A stretch of 6,850 nucleotides of DNA from Syntrophomonas sp. (GCA_028693695.1 JAQUUV010000079.1:1778-8627); one strand, 5' to 3'; counted from the stretch's first letter, positions 1-6,388 are shown. Made by a program: numbers and translations. The notes: generated by a model not told the origin, from the sequence alone.

Positions 1-6
1 TTCCAT

Positions 7-43
7 AAAAAAAGAGGATTCCCCCTCTTTGAGGAATCCTCTT
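7..43 (-). terminator. Rho-independent terminator of the etf/EMO transcript
   Basis: Read on the minus strand, an 11-bp perfect stem (AAGAGGATTCC pairing with GGAATCCTCTT, plus-strand 33-43 and 12-22) encloses a 10-nt loop and runs straight into seven U residues (plus-strand A7-A13). It begins 12 bp after the stop codon of the oxidoreductase gene, the textbook layout for an intrinsic terminator. It marks the end of the co-directional gene cluster. Confidence 0.93.
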
Positions 44-55
44 CTAAAAAATTTC

Positions 56-2185
56 TTAGGACATCGACTGCCACAGAACCTCTGCTACATCGAATACCTT
101 GGTGTTCTCTTCCGCTTCCGCCGCCTTGACACCATCAGATATCATGGTCAAACAGAATGGGCAGTTGGTAACAATCATCTGGGGATTAGGCACCAGAAGT
201 TGATCGGTTCTGGTGTCATTGATACGTTTGTAGCCTTCAACTGCATCTTCTTCCAGCCACATACGTCCACCACCAGCGCCACAACAGAAACCAAAGTTTT
301 TGCTCTTTTCAATTTCAACAATACTGCCACCAGCAGCTTTTAAGACAGCACGGGGTTGATCATAAATGCCATTGTGCCTTCCCAGGAAACAAGAGTCATG
401 ATAACTGACTTTGACTCCCAGGGATTTACTCGGTTTTAGTTTGCCTTCAGCAACGAGTTTAGCAAGTATTTCGGTATAATGATATACTTCAAATTTGCCT
501 CCCATTTGCGGATACTCGTTCTTCAGCGTATTATAACCGTGCGGGCATACAACAATAATCTTTTTAACCCCATAATTATTAAATGATTCCAGGTTCTGGT
601 TTGCTAAGGTCTGGTAGAGATACTCGTTACCCAGTCTTCTGGCTGAGTCACCACAACAGAATTCTTCTTTTCCCAGATACCCGAAGCTAACTCCAGCTTT
701 GTTCAAGAGTTTTACCAGAGCTTCCCCGACTCTCTTATAACGATCATCAAAGGAAACAGCACAACCTGCATAAAGAAGATATTCAAATGGCTTGCCATCT
801 TCAGGAATAAGGTTGACGATGTCTCTGACTCCTCTTTCGTCCAGCCATCCGGCGCGTCCGGCCCAGCCAACGCCCCAAGGATTATAGTTGCGTTCCATAT
901 TGGTAAATGCGGCTTGCGCTTCACCAGGCATATCACCCTGCCACATTACTAGATTCCTGCGGAATTCAGTAATCTTAGGAATGTGCTCGATATACATCGG
1001 ACAATGTTCCATACAAGCACGGCAGTTGGTACAATCCCAGATAACTTCGCTGGTAACGACGTCATAGATCAAACTCTGCTCCATAGGATTGACATCTGCA
1101 GCAGCTTCGTCCGTCATGGCCATTTCCTCATCGTGCTCGGAATTACCCTTGCTTGCCAGAAGGTAGGGTACTTTTGCATCCAAGTGTGTTTTCATAGCTT
1201 GAATAAGGGTCAATTTGGGATTGAGTGCCTTGCCAGTGTTGAATGCCGGACAGTTTTCCTGACATCTTCCACAGCGGATACAGGCATCCAAATCTAATAG
1301 ATCCTTCCAGCCAAAATCTTCAATCTTCTCAGCGCCAAAGGATTCTGCTTCTTCTATGCCGTATACCATGCGGTTTGCCGAAGGTTCAAGATCACGGAAG
1401 AAATACTGGAACATACCAGCAAAAATGTGCCATAGTTTCGTAAACGGAACTAAACCAATAAACAGGAAGGCAATCGCCATATGGAACCACCAAAGAAGAC
1501 GATGCCACATTAATATGGTGTCTACAGTGGCACCAGCAAAAAGACTGGCAAACAACCAACCGACAGGGGAAGCTATCTTCTCGTAGGGTATTTGTTCCAG
1601 GAAGGGGGTTTGCGCAATTTGAGCTGCTATTCTGGCACCCTCAATAACATATCCGGTAAGTAAAATAATAAATATAAGTACGAGCATCCAGCCGTCTAAT
1701 GGTTTAGTATCGTTCAGGCGATCCGGCTTCTGTACATATCTAATATAAGCTAGTGTAAGTACACCGATTAAAGCTAGGAAACCAAAAACATCAACGATCC
1801 AGGACATTCCTATATACATGTTACCGGCTAGATGAGGCCATTTTATCATGTTATGCATAGCATCCAAGCCAGCCGCCACGAACAATAGGAAGAAGCCCCA
1901 GAACAAGAAGGCGTGCATCCAGCCTGCTAGAGGCTTTCTGACGACTCTAGTCTGAAAAAAGGTATTGACTATAAATGAAACGGTACGATCCCACCATCTG
2001 TCGAATCTCTTTGATTCGCCCTTGGCAAGCATCCACACTTCAATCTTCTTCCACATACCAAAAAGAAATACGGTTACTGGAATAAGCATTATTAAATAAA
2101 TGAGCCATTCGTAGGGAATATTGGCCCCAACTTCACGCATTGGGACTTCATAAAAACCTCTGATTGGTTCTGATCCGAAAATCAT
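56..2185 (-). CDS. Membrane ETF:menaquinone oxidoreductase (EMO/DUF224-like): cytochrome b, FeS and CCG-domain protein
   Basis: Probable membrane enzyme that takes electrons from reduced EtfAB and delivers them to menaquinone. The 709-residue protein starts with five or six hydrophobic helices (about 27-46, 88-108, 127-148, 164-185, a weak one near 207-225, and 232-255), resembling the NarI-type cytochrome b domain. H235 and H253 have the 18-residue spacing of the heme-ligand pair in the last NarI helix; H91, H111 and H228 are other candidates. Two 4Fe-4S motifs follow (C302/305/308/312 and C385/388/391/395), each of the form CxxCxxCxxxCP. The C-terminal half has two HdrB-like CCG domains: C475, CCG 510-512, C547, and C599, CCG 634-636, CPFC 675-678. 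The first ends in CPHG, lacking its last cysteine. The ATG is preceded by AAGGAGGG at 2196-2203. It is the last gene of the etfB-etfA unit, which supports the ETF-linked role. Other CCG oxidoreductases share this architecture, so the electron acceptor is inferred from context. Confidence 0.88.
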   Translation of the reverse strand: MIFGSEPIRGFYEVPMREVGANIPYEWLIYLIMLIPVTVFLFGMWKKIEVWMLAKGESKRFDRWWDRTVSFIVNTFFQTRVVRKPLAGWMHAFLFWGFFLLFVAAGLDAMHNMIKWPHLAGNMYIGMSWIVDVFGFLALIGVLTLAYIRYVQKPDRLNDTKPLDGWMLVLIFIILLTGYVIEGARIAAQIAQTPFLEQIPYEKIASPVGWLFASLFAGATVDTILMWHRLLWWFHMAIAFLFIGLVPFTKLWHIFAGMFQYFFRDLEPSANRMVYGIEEAESFGAEKIEDFGWKDLLDLDACIRCGRCQENCPAFNTGKALNPKLTLIQAMKTHLDAKVPYLLASKGNSEHDEEMAMTDEAAADVNPMEQSLIYDVVTSEVIWDCTNCRACMEHCPMYIEHIPKITEFRRNLVMWQGDMPGEAQAAFTNMERNYNPWGVGWAGRAGWLDERGVRDIVNLIPEDGKPFEYLLYAGCAVSFDDRYKRVGEALVKLLNKAGVSFGYLGKEEFCCGDSARRLGNEYLYQTLANQNLESFNNYGVKKIIVVCPHGYNTLKNEYPQMGGKFEVYHYTEILAKLVAEGKLKPSKSLGVKVSYHDSCFLGRHNGIYDQPRAVLKAAGGSIVEIEKSKNFGFCCGAGGGRMWLEEDAVEGYKRINDTRTDQLLVPNPQMIVTNCPFCLTMISDGVKAAEAEENTKVFDVAEVLWQSMS

Positions 2186-2203
2186 CTATTAAATTCCCTC
2201 CTT

Positions 2204-2226
2204 AATACAGCAAGCAAGGATATACT
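2204..2226 (-). repeat. Short repeated leader element, copy 1 (upstream of the oxidoreductase gene)
   Basis: On the plus strand this reads AATACAG, then four bases (CAAG), then CAAGGATATACT. The same two blocks recur at 4191-4210 upstream of etfB, there separated by one base. On the transcript strand it places TCCTT (2216-2220) 12 nt before the AAGGA of the ribosome site (2199-2203), so it could weakly mask that site. The repetition is seen directly; any function is conjecture. Confidence 0.4.
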
Positions 2227-2253
2227 GGATATGCGTAAAACGCATATCCAGTA
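2223..2253 (-). promoter_or_regulatory. Perfect 13-bp intercistronic hairpin between etfA and the oxidoreductase gene
   Basis: TACTGGATATGCG (2223-2235) and CGCATATCCAGTA (2241-2253) are perfectly complementary around a 5-nt loop. On the transcript strand no U tract follows (TATCCTTG instead), so it is not a standard terminator. It sits 21 bp after the etfA stop and about 20 nt before the ribosome site of the next gene. A role in mRNA processing or stability, or in setting the ratio of soluble EtfAB to membrane enzyme, is plausible. A duplicate CCAGTAA lies at 2248-2254 and 2257-2263, so an alternative shorter pairing exists. Confidence 0.7.
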
Positions 2254-2274
2254 ACACCAGTAAACTGCGATCAA

Positions 2275-3228
2275 CTATTTCTTTAGTTCGCTAACAAGTA
2301 TAGGAATGACCTTAAACAAATCTGCAACTACTCCAAAATCTGATACGCTAAAGATGGGAGCTTCAGTATCCGTATTAACCGCGGCAATAAATTTGGAGGA
2401 AGACATCCCAGCCAAATGCTGGATAGCGCCTGAAATACCACAGGCAACATATAGGTTAGGAAGAACTACCTTTCCGGTTTGTCCTACCTGGAGTTCATGT
2501 CCTAGCCAGCCGGAATCGATGGATGCCCTAGATCCGCCTACAGCCGCACCCAGTAGATCTGCCAACTGCTCAACTAATTTGATTCCATCTGGTCCCTTAC
2601 AACCACGCCCGCCGGAAACTACTACTGCAGCTTCAGCAAGGTCTGGTCTAGCAGATACGGTGGCAGCAAAACTCTTTTCTACCTGATATACGTCACCAGC
2701 TGTTGCTGCAACAGCAGCGTTTACAACTGCGCCAGCTCCAGCCGTGGATCCAACTTCCCATACGCCGGGGCGAATGGTAGCGAGAACGGGACTGCCGGTT
2801 ACTTCAACCTTGGCTAGGGCTTTACCAGCATATATAGACCTAGTGAAAATGCCTTTGCCAGCAGTTATATCAGCAGCAACTGCATCGGTAGCCAGTCCTG
2901 TTTCCAGCTTCTGAGCCAATCTGGAAGCCATATCTCTACCATTAAAAGAATGTGCAAATAATAGAGCATTGGGGCTGAATTCCTTTATCATAGCTACTAT
3001 TTGAGCTACGAAAGCACCGGTGTTATATGAAGCAAACATAGCATCGTCAGCTACATAAACCTTGTCAGCGCCACATTTGGCTAATTCTGGAGCTAAACCT
3101 GCTACTCCTTTACCAAATACAACGGCTGAAACCTCATCGCCACCTTTTTTCAGTTCAGATAGCATTTCAAACGTAACTTTACGAATATTTCCATCCTTTT
3201 GCTCAACAAAAACCCATGTTCCTGCCAT
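2275..3228 (-). CDS. etfA: Electron-transfer flavoprotein alpha subunit
   Basis: EtfA binds the FAD of the EtfAB heterodimer, which accepts electrons from acyl-CoA dehydrogenases. The 317 residues match the usual size of a simple EtfA, with no N-terminal ferredoxin extension. The N-terminal alpha/beta domain (about 1-190) includes the FAHSFNGRDMASRLAQKL segment. The C-terminal FAD domain shows SGGRG (205-209), GGSRASIDSGWL (231-242), LQVGQTGKVV (246-255), CGISGAIQHLAGM (263-275) and VNTDTEAPIF (284-293), the typical EtfA FAD-binding signatures. The ATG start has AAGGAGGG at 3235-3242 with a 6-nt spacer, next to a run of nine A on the coding strand. It lies 43 bp after etfB and upstream of the membrane oxidoreductase, which points to beta-oxidation electrons bound for the quinone pool. 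Sequence reading alone does not settle whether this ETF can bifurcate; the neighbour argues for quinone-linked transfer. Confidence 0.96.
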   Translation of the reverse strand: MAGTWVFVEQKDGNIRKVTFEMLSELKKGGDEVSAVVFGKGVAGLAPELAKCGADKVYVADDAMFASYNTGAFVAQIVAMIKEFSPNALLFAHSFNGRDMASRLAQKLETGLATDAVAADITAGKGIFTRSIYAGKALAKVEVTGSPVLATIRPGVWEVGSTAGAGAVVNAAVAATAGDVYQVEKSFAATVSARPDLAEAAVVVSGGRGCKGPDGIKLVEQLADLLGAAVGGSRASIDSGWLGHELQVGQTGKVVLPNLYVACGISGAIQHLAGMSSSKFIAAVNTDTEAPIFSVSDFGVVADLFKVIPILVSELKK

Positions 3229-3271
3229 GAATTACCCTCCTTTTTTTTTACACAAATAAGTATTTATGCGC

Positions 3272-4024
3272 TTATTTTACTTCTACTTTAACGGTGTTCT
3301 TCATCCAATCTGCCAATTTTACTGCACAGACGTCAGCATCATCTTCAAGCTTAATACCTGCGGTCTTAGCTGCAGGCAGACTTACGTCAATTATTTTAAT
3401 CTTATTGTCGACTGCTACAGCGTCAACAGTAGCAACCGGTTTCTTTTTGGCTTGCATAATACCCTTCATGGAAGGATAGCGGGGTTCATTCCAGCTTACC
3501 TGACTGGAGATAACTGCGGGAATAGCAACTTCAATAACTGCAGTGCCGCCATCAGCCTCAGTGGTGCAGGTAGCTTTTCCGCCAGCAATATCAATAGCGG
3601 TAATAACGTTTACATGCGGGAAGCCTAGAATTTCCGCAATACGGGTAGGAACTTGAGAAGAACCGTCATCAGCAGCCACATGGCCAGCTAATACTAATTG
3701 GGGACTCTCAGCCTTAATCGCTGCAGCTAGAGCAACTGCGCGTGCATATTCATCAGCACCAGTATCCTGTTTCACTAGAATGCCTCTGTCAGCACCCATA
3801 GCCAAAGCAGTACGGATTGCGTCCATGCCCTTATCGGCACCAGCTGTGATAACTACGATTTCAGTAGCAATACCCTTTTCTTTTAGTTGAATTGCCCCTT
3901 CAACTGCAACTTCATCATAGGGATTGATGATTAGGTTAATACCTGCATCCGAAATTTTGCCATCTTTTAATTCGATTTTAGCTTCTGTGTCAAATGTCTG
4001 CTTAACACATACTATAACCTTCAA
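3272..4024 (-). CDS. etfB: Electron-transfer flavoprotein beta subunit
   Basis: EtfB is the partner of the following etfA product and binds the second nucleotide of the ETF (AMP or a second flavin, depending on subgroup). With the preferred TTG start it has 250 residues and begins MKVIVCVKQTFDT, the canonical EtfB N terminus. Other family marks are NPYDEVAVEGAIQL, the GADKGMDAIRTALAMGADRGILV stretch, the AADDGSSQVPTRIAEILGFPHV nucleotide-binding segment, and the EtfB signature region EPRYPSMKGIMQAKKKPV. The TTG at 4022-4024 lies 7 nt from AAGGAGG (4032-4038). An ATG at 4028-4030 would leave only one base of spacing, and an in-frame GTG and ATG further up (4048, 4045) would place the ribosome site inside the gene. 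It is the first gene of the etf-oxidoreductase unit, behind a gap of about 270 bp that probably holds its promoter. Confidence 0.95.
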   Translation of the reverse strand: MKVIVCVKQTFDTEAKIELKDGKISDAGINLIINPYDEVAVEGAIQLKEKGIATEIVVITAGADKGMDAIRTALAMGADRGILVKQDTGADEYARAVALAAAIKAESPQLVLAGHVAADDGSSQVPTRIAEILGFPHVNVITAIDIAGGKATCTTEADGGTAVIEVAIPAVISSQVSWNEPRYPSMKGIMQAKKKPVATVDAVAVDNKIKIIDVSLPAAKTAGIKLEDDADVCAVKLADWMKNTVKVEVK

Positions 4025-4031
4025 GTCCATT

Positions 4032-4038
4032 CCTCCTT
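4032..4038 (-). promoter_or_regulatory. Ribosome binding site that decides the etfB start
   Basis: AAGGAGG on the minus strand. Its distance (7 nt) fits the TTG at 4022-4024, which also gives the usual EtfB N terminus. The nearby ATG at 4028-4030 is only one base away. Confidence 0.75.
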
Positions 4039-4114
4039 TTTTCATCACTGGTTTTTTAAATTATCCCTGAATTATCACCTTCATACCTTTTGTTCTGCCA
4101 TCACCCCCATGAAA

Positions 4115-4144
4115 GTTATATGTATTTACTATTGCCTACGGCAA
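4115..4144 (-). promoter_or_regulatory. Candidate sigma-A promoter for etfB
   Basis: On the minus strand, TTGCCG (4139-4144, 4 of 6 to TTGACA) is followed after 18 bp by TATAAC (4115-4120, 5 of 6 to TATAAT). This would start transcription near 4108, giving a leader of roughly 80 nt. The -35 element lies inside a small inverted repeat, TTGCC-3 bp-GGCAA (4132-4144), which might be an operator half. A weaker alternative is TTGATA-18 bp-TGTATT further upstream. Consensus matching by eye only. Confidence 0.4.
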
Positions 4145-4171
4145 ATTCACCGCCACATTTTGGATTATTAC

Positions 4172-4206
4172 TATCCTTAAACGGCAATAAAATACAGCCA
4201 AGGATA
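4172..4206 (-). promoter_or_regulatory. Bulged hairpin in the cheR-etfB gap
   Basis: TATCCTT (4172-4178) and AAGGATA (4200-4206) pair perfectly. Inside them GGC (4183-4185) pairs with GCC (4197-4199), leaving a 4-nt bulge and an 11-nt loop. No U run follows, so it is not a terminator. It overlaps the second copy of the repeated leader element and lies upstream of the favoured etfB promoter, so it would be transcribed only by read-through from cheR or from an upstream start. Confidence 0.35.
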
Positions 4207-4210
4207 TACT
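4191..4210 (-). repeat. Short repeated leader element, copy 2 (upstream of etfB)
   Basis: The plus strand reads AATACAG, one base, then CAAGGATATACT. It matches the copy at 2204-2226 except for a 3-base difference in spacing. Both copies lie in non-coding sequence upstream of genes of the same electron-transfer unit. Confidence 0.4.
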
Positions 4211-4218
4211 TCTATATC
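4203..4218. promoter_or_regulatory. 16-bp palindrome, possible operator
   Basis: GATATA-CTTC-TATATC is a perfect 6-bp inverted repeat with a 4-bp centre. It overlaps the TTGATA hexamer of the weaker alternative promoter and is partly shared with the repeated element. Size and symmetry suit a dimeric regulator, but in AT-rich sequence such a palindrome can arise by chance. Confidence 0.3.
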
Positions 4219-4291
4219 AAAGTCTATTTTCCTGCTTTAAAACAATATTAGAAAAAAATTTTATCAATCTGCGTCAGAAAAATATATCACA

Positions 4292-5071
4292 TTATATTTT
4301 CTGGTAGAAAAATGTAGCTATTGATTTAAATCCTAATTCCTGGGCTTGAAAAATCTGTTCAGTGCTGCCAATAAACAGAACCCCATTAGGTCTCAGTGAG
4401 CCTGCAAATTTACGATAGAGGTTGTGCTTGCTTTCTTCGGTAAAGTAGATAACTACATTCCGGCACAGAATTAAATCAAAGTCTTGTGGGAAGGTACTCT
4501 TCAAAAGGTCGTGTTTTTGAAAAATAACCATTTTTTTTATCTCATCTACCAGTCGATAATTTTCTCCATCTTTGGCTAAATACCGACTCTTATAATTTTC
4601 CGGCAAAGATTGCAATGCCTTAAGGGTATACAAACCGATGGTTGCCTTTTCCATCACCTCATTGTCTATATCCGAAGCCAGTATTTTATCCGCTTTACCA
4701 GGAAATTTATCGCGCAACAACATGGCCAGGGAATAAACTTCTTCGCCGGTGGAACATCCCGCACTCCAAACCCTTAGAGGGCTTCTTTCTTTCAAGAGGG
4801 CTGGAATGATTTCTTTCTCCAGTACCTCCCACTGGCTGGGATTACGGAAAAATTCAGAGACATTGATGGTCAAATGTTCAATAAAGCGGTTATAAATCCC
4901 TATATCGTCACGAAGCAAAGCAATGAATTTATTATAATCACCACCATTTACCAGCTTCATAAAACTATTGATACGACGCTCCATTTGTGGTCTCTTATAG
5001 GCGGTAAGATTAATTTTACTAATGGATTCGAACTGTTTTACAAACCACTCCCAGCCATATGTACTATCCAA
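4292..5071 (-). CDS. cheR: CheR, chemotaxis receptor glutamate O-methyltransferase
   Basis: CheR transfers methyl groups from S-adenosylmethionine to glutamates on chemoreceptors, setting adaptation in the cytoplasm at receptor arrays. The 259 residues cover the full family length. The N-terminal helical domain shows INLTAYKRPQMERRI (20-34) and the conserved TINVSEFFRNPSQW (68-81). The Rossmann-like domain has the SAM motif VWSAGCSTGEEVYSLAML (101-118), the acidic ASDID (132-136), FDLILCRNVVIYF (198-210) and the C-terminal LFIGSTEQI (232-240). The start is TTG (5069-5071), with GGAGG at 5079-5083 and a 7-nt spacer; no better start lies upstream, and the next internal ATG would delete conserved residues. 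It begins 17 bp after the hemL stop, so the two are probably co-transcribed. No other chemotaxis gene is visible, so its receptors and CheB must be encoded elsewhere. A role in a non-motility signalling pathway cannot be excluded. Confidence 0.95.
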   Translation of the reverse strand: MDSTYGWEWFVKQFESISKINLTAYKRPQMERRINSFMKLVNGGDYNKFIALLRDDIGIYNRFIEHLTINVSEFFRNPSQWEVLEKEIIPALLKERSPLRVWSAGCSTGEEVYSLAMLLRDKFPGKADKILASDIDNEVMEKATIGLYTLKALQSLPENYKSRYLAKDGENYRLVDEIKKMVIFQKHDLLKSTFPQDFDLILCRNVVIYFTEESKHNLYRKFAGSLRPNGVLFIGSTEQIFQAQELGFKSIATFFYQKI

Positions 5072-5078
5072 GGCCGAT

Positions 5079-5085
5079 CCTCCCC
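5079..5085 (-). promoter_or_regulatory. Ribosome binding site fixing the cheR TTG start
   Basis: GGGGAGG on the minus strand, a few bases after the hemL stop codon, with 7 nt to the TTG at 5069-5071. The block through the first codons closely resembles the one in front of hemL. Confidence 0.75.
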
Positions 5086-5088
5086 CAC

Positions 5089-6372
5089 CTAAATTCTATC
5101 CAGCGCCTTATCAATTGCCTCAGTGGTCTTTTCAATATCATTCAGGCTATGCGCCCCTGAAACAAAGCATACTTCGAACTGGGAAGGCGGAAAATAGACT
5201 CCAGCCTGTAACAGTTCCCGATAAAAAAGCGCATATTTTTTTGTATCGCAGCTTAATACCGATTCATAATCATAAACCTCTTGCTCGGTAAAGAATATCG
5301 AAAACAGAGAACCAGTTCTGTTAATAGAATAGTTTAGATCATGAGCTTCAAAACTGATCTGCAGGCGATCGGTCAAGTGGTATGCCATTCCTTCTAAACG
5401 CTCATAGAAGTCGGTCTCCCGTAAATTCTTTAAACTAGTAATTCCGGCCGCCATGGCCAGCGGATTTCCCGATAAGGTACCCGCTTGGTATACATCTCCC
5501 TCCGGTGCCACCCTATCCATGATTTCCCTTTTACCTCCGTAGGCTCCTACCGGTAAACCTCCCCCTATAATTTTACCCAGAGTTGTTAAATCCGGTTTTA
5601 TCTGAGTAAGGGTTTGTACACCGCCATAGCATACTCTAAAGCCGGTTATAACTTCGTCAAAAATCAGTAGGCTTCCGTAGAGTCTGGTAATCTCGCGCAG
5701 ACCTTCCAAAAATCCAGGCCGCGGGGTAACCAAACCCATATTTGCAGCTATCGGTTCTACGATAACGGCGGCAATATTAGGTCCGGACTGCATAAAAGCT
5801 TTTTTGACCGAATCCAGGTCATTGAACTTACACACTAAAGTCTGCTCGACTAAGGCCTTTGGAACGCCGGGACTGGTAGGAACACCTGCGGTGAGCATCC
5901 CCGAACCCGCTTTAATTAAAAACGAATCAGCATGTCCGTGATAACATCCCTCAAATTTTATAATCTTATCTCTGCCGGTATAAGCTCGAGCCAAGCGTAC
6001 CGCGCTCATGGTAGCCTCAGTTCCTGAATTAACCAGGCGCACTTTATCCATAGCGGGAAAAGCTTCGCATATTAATTGAGCTAACTCAATTTCCTTTTCA
6101 CAACATGCTCCATAACTCGTACCCTCCCTAGCTGCGGCACAAACCGCATCGATGACCTCAGGATGGCAGTGTCCAAGAATAAGCGGCCCCCAGGAGCATA
6201 CATAATCTATAAATTCGTTATCGTTGACATCATAAAGTTTAGATCCCTGGCCTTTTTTAATAATCAGTGGAGTTAGCCCGACCGACTTAAAAGCCCGAAC
6301 CGGACTGTTAACCCCCCCAGGCATATACTTTTGGGCTTTCTTAAAAAGTTGTTCGGATTTACGAGTATCCAA
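5089..6372 (-). CDS. hemL: Glutamate-1-semialdehyde 2,1-aminomutase
   Basis: HemL is a cytoplasmic PLP enzyme that converts glutamate-1-semialdehyde to 5-aminolevulinate, the second step of the C5 tetrapyrrole route. From the TTG at 6370-6372 the protein has 427 residues, the normal family length, and begins with the usual KSEQLFKKAQKYMPGGVNSPVRAFKSVG segment. Conserved blocks are VNSGTEATMSAVRLARAYTGR (114-134), EGCYHGHADSFLIKAGSG (141-158), the aspartate region FDEVITGFRV (238-247), and TLGKIIGGGLPVGAYGG (264-280) with the PLP-binding lysine at 267; YQAGTLSGNPLAMAAG (295-310) follows. The open frame runs on to 6480, but that extension overlaps the upstream gene and has no homology to HemL. 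GGAGG at 6382-6386 supports the TTG. The gene follows a siroheme decarboxylase after 16 bp, so it is probably part of a heme operon. Confidence 0.96.
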   Translation of the reverse strand: MDTRKSEQLFKKAQKYMPGGVNSPVRAFKSVGLTPLIIKKGQGSKLYDVNDNEFIDYVCSWGPLILGHCHPEVIDAVCAAAREGTSYGACCEKEIELAQLICEAFPAMDKVRLVNSGTEATMSAVRLARAYTGRDKIIKFEGCYHGHADSFLIKAGSGMLTAGVPTSPGVPKALVEQTLVCKFNDLDSVKKAFMQSGPNIAAVIVEPIAANMGLVTPRPGFLEGLREITRLYGSLLIFDEVITGFRVCYGGVQTLTQIKPDLTTLGKIIGGGLPVGAYGGKREIMDRVAPEGDVYQAGTLSGNPLAMAAGITSLKNLRETDFYERLEGMAYHLTDRLQISFEAHDLNYSINRTGSLFSIFFTEQEVYDYESVLSCDTKKYALFYRELLQAGVYFPPSQFEVCFVSGAHSLNDIEKTTEAIDKALDRI

Positions 6373-6381
6373 GCCGTTAAT

Positions 6382-6388
6382 CCTCCCC
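6382..6388 (-). promoter_or_regulatory. Ribosome binding site fixing the hemL TTG start
   Basis: GGGGAGG on the minus strand directly follows the TAA of the preceding gene. It stands 9 nt before the TTG at 6370-6372, which yields a HemL of normal length. Confidence 0.75.

Noticed and set aside
29..343. Plus-strand open frame of 104 codons
   Set aside because: It lies antisense to the conserved C-terminal CCG domain of the oxidoreductase, starts in the terminator stem and has no recognisable domain.
983..1297. Plus-strand open frame antisense to the FeS motif region
   Set aside because: The opposite strand carries both conserved 4Fe-4S motifs; this frame shows low-complexity, non-family sequence and is a shadow.
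2223..2253. Hairpin after etfA as a rho-independent terminator
   Set aside because: No U tract follows on the transcript strand, and the next gene has no convincing promoter, so read-through must occur.
2306..2686. Plus-strand open frame of 126 codons
   Set aside because: It is fully antisense to the FAD domain of EtfA and its Pro/Ser/Thr-rich translation looks like a codon shadow.
4251..4288. Possible cheR terminator (TCTG-ACG-CAGA followed by a T run on the minus strand)
   Set aside because: The stem is only 4 bp and the T run begins 8-9 nt after it, too weak and too far for a convincing intrinsic terminator.
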